A stretch of 64,000 nt of DNA from Bacillota bacterium. GTDB taxonomy: Bacteria; Bacillota; Clostridia; Oscillospirales; CAG-382. Numbering within the stretch: position 1 is the first letter of the stretch; each line of letters begins with the position of its first letter. Below are positions 1 through 5,812 of this stretch, one piece after another. The stretch is from contig JAKPGJ010000009.1 of NCBI GenBank assembly GCA_029550965.1, positions 1-64,000 on the forward strand, given 5' to 3'. Both the position numbers and the translations under genes were made by a program. Under the pieces are notes generated by a model, which was not told where the DNA came from, made no database searches, and was given only the letters and a program-made list of their open reading frames with translations.

Positions 1-110
1 ACTTGACAAGACACTATCTTTTTCCCGCTTAACGAATTATAAAATATTAATGTTTCATCATCTTTTACTAATACATTAAACTTAGATGGTTTATACACTA
101 TACTTTCCAT
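1..110 (-). CDS. Radical SAM peptide maturase, N-terminal fragment (runs off left edge)
   Basis: The first 36 codons of a minus-strand gene are visible; the rest lies outside the window. The start ATG is at 110 and the frame stays open to base 1. The residues include KPSKFNVLV, then LIFYNSLSG and a Cys. This resembles the N-terminal segment of many radical SAM/SPASM enzymes that modify ribosomal peptides (SKFN..V...L.YN..SG), which would be a cytoplasmic enzyme acting on a small precursor. The radical SAM cysteines themselves are not in view, so the family call rests on this short motif only. Codon use is AT-rich like the surrounding accessory DNA. An AGGAG lies 17 bases upstream and overlaps the stop of a 13-codon ORF. 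Confidence 0.45.
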   Translation of the reverse strand, partial: MESIVYKPSKFNVLVKDDETLIFYNSLSGKKIVSCQ

Positions 111-124
111 TTTAAACTCTATTT

Positions 125-166
125 TTACTCCTTTTGGTTTATAATTCTTGAGAATTTTTTACTCAT
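125..166 (-). CDS. Possible 13-residue leader ORF ahead of the maturase
   Basis: A tiny ORF, MSKKFSRIINQKE, has an AGGAAAAAG ribosome-binding site. Its TAA overlaps the AGGAG in front of the maturase-like gene, which suggests translational coupling. It could be a leader peptide, a very short precursor or chance. It has no Cys, Trp or Tyr, so it is a poor match to known cross-linked precursors. No homology is claimed. Confidence 0.2.
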   Translation of the reverse strand: MSKKFSRIINQKE

Positions 167-518
167 CTTTTTCCTAATTTATAAAAATTTAATTTATTAT
201 CACTCTCACCGACATTTACATATACGCGTGAATAAAACCAAACCAATGCTAGTATTTCTTTGCTTTTACTTTCATTGCCTACTTCCTCTCCTTTGTTTTA
301 ATTTATATTTTGGTTATAATTATTATATTTTATATATAAAATACATTTTTGTCAACAACAATCATTCGACATTATTAGACTTTTTTCAATATATTAAATA
401 TATTTCATACTTGAATTTGACTAATCAACTATCTAATTTTATCCACAAAAAAAGAAGCTGTTACAATAAGGCTGACGTACAATACAGCCTGAAAAAACAA
501 CAAAAAAGGCCAGGGAAA
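167..518. other. AT-rich stretch without a convincing gene
   Basis: Apart from the leftward promoter I see no credible gene here. The only longer forward frame (228-521) has low-complexity, AT-driven composition and no ribosome-binding site. On the minus strand a short frame ending near 168 reads as plausible protein but contains a stop, and may be the decayed tail of a gene. Confidence 0.5.
327..355 (-). promoter_or_regulatory. Sigma-A-type promoter facing the maturase-like gene
   Basis: On the minus strand TTGACA (350-355) and TAAAAT (327-332) are separated by 17 bases. This would transcribe leftward through several very short ORFs, including an 8-codon one with a GGAGAGGAAG site, into the maturase-like gene. 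The region is very AT-rich, so a chance match is possible. Confidence 0.4.
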
Positions 519-591
519 TGAACTGCACCCAAAAAGTTAGACATGCATGTGATATAATAAACACATGAATAACGAAAAGGGGTACAGTTCA
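519..591. mobile_element. Small element with paired IS3-type inverted ends
   Basis: TGAACTGCACCC at 519-530 is matched by its near-perfect inverted copy at 579-591. The left end continues CAAAAAGTTAGAC, which is the usual terminal sequence of IS3-family elements of the IS150 group. Only about 50 bases lie between the ends, including a TATAAT-like box. This is either a MITE-like derivative or the two ends left by deletion of the IS body. Confidence 0.5.
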
Positions 592-599
592 CATAGCGG

Positions 600-1262
600 G
601 TGGTATTTCATTTTCGAGCAAAGCCCTAACCCCTACTGGCGACGCACAAGTGCGTTAATAATTGGCCTGCCAGCCACGCAACTATTACTTATTACCCGTA
701 AACGGGTCCCTCCCGTGGGTCGAAAATGCTTAATTAATCACTTTCTTTATCTCTTTTTAGTTGCTCGGCTATATATTCTTTTATTGCTTTTGTGTTCTTC
801 CCCACGGTATCAACATAATATCCCTTACACCAAAATTCATGGTTACTGTATGAAATTTCATATTTCCCCATTTTTGAAAAACCAATAATGCACTTTTCCC
901 CTATATCCCATAAACCCCGAAACGCTCATTTTGGGCGGGATACTCACCAACATATGTATATGATTCTGGGCACACTTCACCTTCAATTATTTCTACTTCT
1001 TTCCATTGGCTTTCGCATTATTTCCCTTATCTCTAACCGCTTTTCTTCGAAAAACACTTTTCGTCTATACTTGGGAGAGAACACTATGCAATTCCATTTT
1101 GTATGTGCTAAACTATCTGCGTCTATGTTTACTTTTTTCATAGATAAATCCTCCAAATGTGTTTTTTGTGTCGACTGGCAGGTCATCTCTATACTATCAC
1201 ATTGGAGGTTTTCTTCTTAACGGTTAACCTCTTTTGAACCACGCGACTATCGCGTGGTTTTC
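600..1262 (-). mobile_element. IS200-like element remnant
   Basis: The broken tnpA is flanked by hairpins like the subterminal structures of IS200/IS605 elements. Upstream of the gene is CCACGCG-ACTAT-CGCGTGG at about 1239-1257. Downstream are ACGCAC-AA-GTGCGT (about 643-656) and ACCCG-TAAA-CGGGT (about 696-709). These elements move by single-strand transposition and lack inverted terminal repeats, so the outer limits are estimates. Confidence 0.55.
734..1141 (-). pseudogene. tnpA: IS200/IS605-family transposase TnpA, broken
   Basis: The N-terminal part, starting at the ATG at 1141, reads MKKVNIDADSLAHTKWN followed by FSPKYRRKVFFEE, which is typical of the Y1 transposases of IS200-type elements. 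The frame then breaks. The C-terminal end is recognisable in another frame (about 734-890) as NHEFWCKGYYVDTVGKNT then AIKEYIAEQL, ending at the TAA at 734. The middle, which should carry the HUH histidines and catalytic Tyr, is scrambled by frameshifts and probable deletion (about 135 codons against a usual length of roughly 150). The gene cannot be active. Confidence 0.75.
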
Positions 1263-1270
1263 GTTACACA

Positions 1271-1303
1271 AAAAAAGAGCATCCCTTAAGGACGCTCTTT
1301 TTT
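1271..1303 (-). terminator. Terminator downstream of tRNA-Tyr
   Basis: The minus strand has a GAGCGTCC/GGATGCTC stem (one G-T pair) with a short loop, followed by a run of T. It sits just 3' of the tRNA-Tyr gene. Confidence 0.7.
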
Positions 1304-1304
1304 G

Positions 1305-1389
1305 TGGTGGGGGAAGGTGGATTCGAACCACCGAAGTCAGTGACAACAGATTTACAGTCTGCCCCCTTTGGCCGCTCGGGAATTCCCCC
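1305..1389 (-). tRNA. tRNA-Tyr (GTA)
   Basis: An 85-base minus-strand tRNA with encoded CCA. The acceptor arm GGGGGAA pairs with TTCCCCC, the anticodon loop is CTGTAAA (anticodon GTA), the T arm is GGTGG-TTCGAAT-CCACC, and there is a long variable arm as expected for bacterial tRNA-Tyr. Confidence 0.95.
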
Positions 1390-1547
1390 AAATAATATAT
1401 ATTCAATATGTAGTAATTGTCGTGTTAAGAGAATTCAATACATTCAATTGAACTCTCTTGTCGCTTCTCGTAGCATTTCTTGCTACATTCAAGTGGTAGA
1501 GAATTTCATTTATGAAATTCTCTTATCCGTTGCTTTGCAACGGATTT

Positions 1548-1622
1548 TGGAGCTGGTGAAGGGAGTCGAACCCCCAACCTGCTGATTACAAATCAGCTGC
1601 TCTGCCATTGAGCCACACCAGC
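1548..1622 (-). tRNA. tRNA-Thr (TGT)
   Basis: A 75-base minus-strand tRNA with encoded CCA. The acceptor arm GCTGGTG pairs with CACCAGC, the anticodon stem-loop is CTGAT-TTGTAAT-CAG (anticodon TGT), and the T loop is TTCGACT. It lies about 160 bases from tRNA-Tyr in the same orientation and may be co-transcribed with it. Confidence 0.95.
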
Positions 1623-1774
1623 ATTTCCTGTCCGCGACAAGCGATAGTATAGCATACGACTTTTTTTTTGTCAATACTGTTTTTTTATTTTTGAGCGGTA
1701 ATTTTTATAAAAAAACAGGGCGCAGCGCGCAGACTGCACCCTTGCACAGCGGCCGGATTCGACTTATCCTTACT

Positions 1775-2569
1775 TTACTGAACTCTTAAAAATTGGCCGC
1801 TGACATAGCCTTCGATGCCGTTGTAATTGATTCTGTACCAGTTGCCCGACTGCGACAGAACGGTTACCGTCTGTCCGTTGGGAATCTGGCCGATGATGTT
1901 CGCGTCCATCGACGGACCACTTCTTATGTTCAAACGCCCGCCCTGCGTAACGACGGTTCCAGTCCGCTGCGTCGGCTGGGTTGGCTGCGTTGGCTGCGTC
2001 GGTTGCGTCGGCTGCGTTGTGCCGCCGGGCGTTCTGAACGGCACGCCGAAATACGCCGCGATCGCGCTCGAAATCGCGCTCGCCATATTATAGATGTTGT
2101 TTTGAATCCATTTAGCGTCCTCAAGGTTGTCGTGATAGCCCAGCTCCGCGAGAACCGCGGGCGCAATGGTGTTGTTTAGCTCGTACAGGCTGGTTGTCGG
2201 GAGCGCTCTGACCAGATCCGGGTTGGGGTAGATTTTCTTGAGCTGCTCGACGATCAAATCCGCCGCGCGCTTGCTCTCTGCGCTGCCGTCATAATAGTAA
2301 ATATCAATCCCTCTCTGCTGCCCCGCTCTTGCCGGGCCGGAAGCGTTGCTGTGCAGCGCGACGTGCAGGTCGTAGTTGCCGGCATTGGACAACCTGACCG
2401 AACCGCCGACTGTCAGGCTGGGGTCGTTGCGGCCGAACTGAATTCCGCTCGCTGTCAGAAAAGGTTCTATGGCATCGGCAAGCCGGTTCATCCAATACTC
2501 TTCGCTGCCGCTGCCGTCAACGTAAAGATTGTATTCCTGTGTGGAGGGGCTTAAAAATACTCTTGCCAT
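1775..2569 (-). CDS. N-acetylmuramoyl-L-alanine amidase (Amidase_3) with SH3 domain
   Basis: This 264-residue protein should cut the amide bond between muramic acid and the stem peptide. Residues 1-172 form an Amidase_3 domain: Glu at 23/24 in SEEYWMNRLADAI, His73 in LHVALHSNA, and the catalytic-type Glu in VLAELGYHDN near 141. The N-terminal DPGHGG motif that normally supplies the first zinc His is replaced by MARVFLSPSTQ, as in a phage- and clostridium-type clade. A Pro-Thr-Gln linker of about six repeats follows, then a bacterial SH3 domain (RLNIRSGPSMDANIIGQIPNG to the C-terminus) for wall binding. No signal peptide is seen, so release may rely on lysis or another route. It lies alone between tRNA genes. 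Confidence 0.85.
   Translation of the reverse strand: MARVFLSPSTQEYNLYVDGSGSEEYWMNRLADAIEPFLTASGIQFGRNDPSLTVGGSVRLSNAGNYDLHVALHSNASGPARAGQQRGIDIYYYDGSAESKRAADLIVEQLKKIYPNPDLVRALPTTSLYELNNTIAPAVLAELGYHDNLEDAKWIQNNIYNMASAISSAIAAYFGVPFRTPGGTTQPTQPTQPTQPTQPTQRTGTVVTQGGRLNIRSGPSMDANIIGQIPNGQTVTVLSQSGNWYRINYNGIEGYVSGQFLRVQ
1967..2018 (-). repeat. 9-base tandem repeats encoding the PTQ linker
   Basis: About six near-identical 9-base units encode Pro-Thr-Gln between the amidase and SH3 domains. Such runs are prone to slippage, so linker length may vary between strains. Confidence 0.8.
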
Positions 2570-2730
2570 GACTATGTATATTCCTTTCTACGATTCTTTG
2601 CTTATAATAAAAAAAGTCTTTGTTTTCTAATGAAAGTATATGCGCCTGCAAAAAAATTGGCAAAGAATATACCCTTCCGATCGACGCAAAACAGCCGGCG
2701 CGACGTTTTTTTGCCTGTTTCATTCATATA

Positions 2731-2766
2731 AAAAACGCACTCTTTTACAGAGTGCATTCTTTTTTA
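2731..2766. terminator. Hairpin with flanking A/T tracts
   Basis: GCACTC-TTTTACA-GAGTGC is flanked by A6 on the left and T6 on the right, so it could stop transcription in either direction. Confidence 0.6.
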
Positions 2767-2874
2767 CGAGCGGGCGGCCTTGTCTGCCTAAAAAAAGCGG
2801 CGCGGCGACGCGGAAAAACTTTGCCGCCGTCGTTTGCTGCGCGGCGTCCTATCAGTCATTTTTTGCGGAAAAAG

Positions 2875-2907
2875 AAAAAAAGCACCCTTTTTACAGAGTG
2901 TCTTCTT
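2875..2907 (-). terminator. Terminator downstream of tRNA-Leu
   Basis: On the minus strand CACTCT-GTAAAA-AGGGTG (one wobble pair) is followed by a T-rich run, immediately 3' of the tRNA-Leu gene. Confidence 0.55.
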
Positions 2908-2909
2908 TT

Positions 2910-2992
2910 TGGTGCGGCTGATGGGACTTGAACCCATACGGTTGCCCATACGCCCCTCAAACGTACGCGTCTGCCAGTTCCGCCACAGCCGC
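2910..2992 (-). tRNA. tRNA-Leu (GAG)
   Basis: An 83-base minus-strand class II tRNA with encoded CCA. The acceptor GCGGCTG pairs with CAGCCGC. The anticodon stem TACGT/GCGTA encloses the loop TTGAGGG (anticodon GAG). There is a variable arm, and the T loop is TTCAAGT. Confidence 0.92.
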
Positions 2993-3120
2993 ATATTCAC
3001 TTTTTGCTCTGCACTCCCCTATTCTCGGGGGCCATTTTGCAGCGCAAGGACTATTATACACCAAAAATGGCGTTTGTCAATAGTTTTTTCCCTTCTGACT
3101 TAGAAAGTTTTTTTCTTTCG

Positions 3121-3333
3121 TTAAAAGACATGGAACCAATCGGGGTCGGCGCTCTCGAACGCTCTCGGACGGCGGGGGTTTATTTTAAAAACGTCAAGGC
3201 TGAAATGCCGGCAGCAGCCGTCGGCGCAGACAAGCCCTTTTTTCCGGCATACGCACGCGTCCGACTCCATGATCGGCATTGAATGTTCGCAGTAGTAACA
3301 GATTCTATGTTCTTCGTCGACCTTTTGCTTCAT
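3121..3333 (-). CDS. Small Cys-rich protein, zinc-binding candidate
   Basis: A 70-residue protein with CYYCEHS near the N-terminus, then CVCRKKGLVCADGCCRHF and a basic PRRP tail. The spacing of paired Cys, the KKG motif and the C-R-H/K-F ending match a small family common in clostridia whose function is not known; a zinc site is likely but not shown. The start has AAGGAAT upstream. The gene is leftward and follows the ylbJ-like gene in the same direction after 57 bases, so the two may share a transcript. Confidence 0.6.
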   Translation of the reverse strand: MKQKVDEEHRICYYCEHSMPIMESDACVCRKKGLVCADGCCRHFSLDVFKINPRRPRAFESADPDWFHVF

Positions 3334-3390
3334 CCTGATTCATTCCATTCCTTGTTTTATGCTATCATTATACCGTTTTTTCCGTTTGTG

Positions 3391-4293
3391 TCAAGCGATG
3401 CCGAATAAAAGAGAAAGCATTCCAAATATTGCCGTATTGATAAGCCTTCCGGCGAGGTACATTTTCGCGGACAGCTTCCACCGCATCGCCGTAACGACCT
3501 GCATGATCACGCACAGTCCGGAAAAACCAACGAACAGGCAAATCATGATAAAAGCAGGCTCGGCGCCGACCGCCGCCGCGGACGCGATGCCGGAGGAAAA
3601 CTCGAAAAACCCTTTGATCAGCACCGAAGAAATCTGATTTGCCTTTATGACGCTTAAGAACAGCTCTCCCAGCAGAGAAAAGGTGATAATCAAGGCGCAG
3701 ACCGAAATCATGGTAAACGTGCTGTCCATGACCGCCTCGGGAAACCCTCCTGTTTTCTCCTGCTCCGGGATGGGCGCAAAGGCAAAATCCTCTTTTTTCA
3801 TAAAAAGAACGCGCAAAATCACCGCCGTCGTCAGCGCGGCGACAATCTGGAACAGGAACAGCCGGACGCCGACCGCGACGTCCGAATACAAAGCGCCGCC
3901 GACATAGCCGATCAAGAAGGACGCCGACGCGCCGTTTGTAAAGGCGCTGATAAACTCGGCGCGCTTTTTGCTGACCGCGCCGCTTTCATAGAGAAACACC
4001 GCGCATTTCGCGCCAACCGGAAACCCGCACAGAAGCCCGAGCGTCAGCACCATCGCCTCGATGCCGTACCTGCCCAGTCTGCCAAAAAAGGCGGCGGTAA
4101 AGGGCATGGCGATTATCAGCCGCGACAGAACCATAAAAATAAACAGCGACGGAACGATGACCCGGACGCACAGGTATATGCTTCGGGTCACCGACTCCGA
4201 AACCAGCGACGGATGAAACAAAAGATAAAAAAACGAAGCAAGAACAAGCAGGTTCAGCGCGGACTGCGCGCCTCTTTTTACGGATGTTTTCAT
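3391..4293 (-). CDS. ylbJ: Sporulation integral membrane protein, YlbJ-like
   Basis: A 300-residue membrane protein with about eight hydrophobic segments. It has the signature region VRVIVPSLFIFMVLSRL, LGLLCGFPVGAKC and FTNGASASFLIGYVG, typical of YlbJ and related nucleoside-recognition (Gate) domain proteins. In Bacillus, YlbJ is a sigma-E-dependent protein needed for heat-resistant spores; its transported substrate, if any, is unknown. Bacillus YlbJ is longer (about 400 residues), so this is a short version. It is transcribed away from yqfCD, another sporulation pair, with only 65 bases between, which suggests a shared divergent sporulation promoter region. Confidence 0.75.
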   Translation of the reverse strand: MKTSVKRGAQSALNLLVLASFFYLLFHPSLVSESVTRSIYLCVRVIVPSLFIFMVLSRLIIAMPFTAAFFGRLGRYGIEAMVLTLGLLCGFPVGAKCAVFLYESGAVSKKRAEFISAFTNGASASFLIGYVGGALYSDVAVGVRLFLFQIVAALTTAVILRVLFMKKEDFAFAPIPEQEKTGGFPEAVMDSTFTMISVCALIITFSLLGELFLSVIKANQISSVLIKGFFEFSSGIASAAAVGAEPAFIMICLFVGFSGLCVIMQVVTAMRWKLSAKMYLAGRLINTAIFGMLSLLFGIA

Positions 4294-4358
4294 AAAATCA
4301 CTCCGAGAGCAGTATATTTAATACCGGGGCAGCAAACCGCAGGAGGTATTCCATATAT

Positions 4359-4592
4359 ATGAAATACATAAAAAAAGAAGACATTTTGGAAGGCGCCTAT
4401 ATCGAACTTCGCGGAAACAACGACCTGCTGATCGAGGGCTGCGACGGACTGCTCGGCTACGAAGAAGACCTGATTACGCTGCAGGTCGGCAAGCAGGTCT
4501 TGAATATCAAGGGCAAACGGCTGACCATGCGGTACCTTTCCGAAAAGAAAATCGGTATCAGCGGCTACATAAAAGGGGTCGAGTATGTATAA
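4359..4592 (+). CDS. yqfC: Sporulation protein YqfC
   Basis: A 77-residue protein of the YabP/YqfC family. The domain fills the whole protein, with the characteristic centre (YIELRGNNDLLIEGCDGLLGYEED...) and a C-terminal GYIKGVEYV. Family members are made in the mother cell under sigma-E. The start has AGGAGG 9-10 bases upstream. Its last 8 bases overlap yqfD, the conserved arrangement, so the two are surely one operon. Confidence 0.85.
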   Translation: MKYIKKEDILEGAYIELRGNNDLLIEGCDGLLGYEEDLITLQVGKQVLNIKGKRLTMRYLSEKKIGISGYIKGVEYV

Positions 4593-5766
4593 GCTTTTTC
4601 ATAAAATATTCGGCGCGTACACGCTGCGGACCGACAGCAAAAGCGGCATCCGGCTCGTGAACCGGTTGACCAAAGAAAAGATATTGTTCTGGGGCTTAAA
4701 AAACGACGCGGACGGCTTTCGCATCAAAGCCTCTCTTTTTTCCTGCGAACCGATTATCAAAATCGCGGCGGCGGAAGGAATTCCGATAGAGATTATCCGG
4801 ACGACCGGTGTTCCGTTTGTGTTCAACAAGTACAAAGGCAGATACGGGCTGATTATCGGGAGCATTTTGGGCATTTTTCTAATTTTTTTCTCCGAACTGT
4901 TCATCTGGGAGGTCAACGTCACCGGAAACCATACGGTTGACAGCCAAACCATTATTGCCGCGCTGGAAAAGTACGGCGTCAAGCGGGGCGCTTTTATCCC
5001 GGATTTGAACGTGGTCGTGGCGGAGGATGACTTTTTGATTGAAAACAAGGATATTTCATCCATCGCGATCAACATAAAAGGCACCTACGCGCAGGTGGAC
5101 GTGCTGGAAAGAACCTATCCGCCGGAAATCGAGGACAAGAACGCCTATTACAACATTGTCGCCTCGCATGACGGAATCGTGGAAAAAGTCGAGGCGCTTA
5201 ACGGGCATCCCGAGGTCAAAAAAGGGGACGCGGTTGTGGAGGGGCAGCTCTTAATCAACGCGTTTATGATGGGCGAGCTTGGAACCTACCGGCTCGCGAA
5301 CGCGAAGGGGAACGTGTACGCCCGCGTCACCGAAAAGTTTACCATTTCCATCCCGCTCGAGCAGACCGAAAAGGTTTTTACCGGCAGAACCAAAACGGTT
5401 CGGCACGTCAAGGTGCTCGGACAGCCGATCGACTGGTTCTTCGACGACAATCCGCCGTATGAGTACTACGACATGACCGCGTCGCAAGAAGAAAAAAAGC
5501 TGTTCGGCTTTATTAAAATTCCGGTCGAGGTCGCCGAAGTCACTTTTATCGAATACACGATTCACCGCTATGCCATCACCGAGGAGGAAGCGAAGCGCCG
5601 CGCCGCCGAAGCCTTCGCGCAATACCTGAACCGGCTGACCGACGAGGTAAAATCCTACGAGTGCGACGAGCGTTTCGACAGCCAAAAGAACGCCTACACC
5701 CTGACAGCAACCGTAATCGTATTAAAAAACATAGCGGTACGGAAGCCGATTCAAATCATCCCATAA
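4585..5766 (+). CDS. yqfD: Sporulation protein YqfD
   Basis: A 393-residue protein, the usual length for YqfD. A basic N-terminal cytoplasmic part (about 1-88) is followed by one membrane segment (GLIIGSILGIFLIFFSELFIW, about 89-110). The large outer part begins VNVTGNHTV, a FtsQ/POTRA-like fold seen in the family, and includes the conserved GTYAQVDVLERTYPP and VASHDGIVEKVEALNGHPEVKKGDAV stretches. YqfD is a sigma-E-controlled membrane protein required for spore formation in Bacillus; its exact action is unknown. It starts inside the end of yqfC and is closed by a strong hairpin terminator. Confidence 0.9.
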   Translation: MYKLFHKIFGAYTLRTDSKSGIRLVNRLTKEKILFWGLKNDADGFRIKASLFSCEPIIKIAAAEGIPIEIIRTTGVPFVFNKYKGRYGLIIGSILGIFLIFFSELFIWEVNVTGNHTVDSQTIIAALEKYGVKRGAFIPDLNVVVAEDDFLIENKDISSIAINIKGTYAQVDVLERTYPPEIEDKNAYYNIVASHDGIVEKVEALNGHPEVKKGDAVVEGQLLINAFMMGELGTYRLANAKGNVYARVTEKFTISIPLEQTEKVFTGRTKTVRHVKVLGQPIDWFFDDNPPYEYYDMTASQEEKKLFGFIKIPVEVAEVTFIEYTIHRYAITEEEAKRRAAEAFAQYLNRLTDEVKSYECDERFDSQKNAYTLTATVIVLKNIAVRKPIQIIP

Positions 5767-5772
5767 CGCGAC

Positions 5773-5812
5773 AAAAACAGCGCCCGCTTTTTGCGCAGGC
5801 GCTGTTCTTTTT
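5773..5812. terminator. Bidirectional terminator between yqfD and the ABC permease gene
   Basis: CAGCGCC and GGCGCTG form the stem, with flanking A and T runs on either side. It serves the converging yqfD and permease transcripts. Confidence 0.85.

Larger units (their letters stand above)
2570..2909. other. Gap between amidase gene and tRNA-Leu, no gene
   Basis: No coding frame here has a ribosome-binding site or recognisable product. It contains two terminator-like hairpins (2731-2766 and 2875-2907) and otherwise unremarkable GC-rich sequence. Confidence 0.6.

Noticed and set aside
228-521. 97-codon forward frame in the AT-rich left region
   Set aside because: Composition is dominated by Tyr, Asn, Ile and Leu as expected from AT-rich DNA. 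It has no ribosome-binding site and overlaps a leftward promoter and the IS3-type end.
1967-2018. Tandem 9-base repeat considered as a CRISPR-like or regulatory array
   Set aside because: There are no spacers; the units are in frame and encode the PTQ linker of the amidase.
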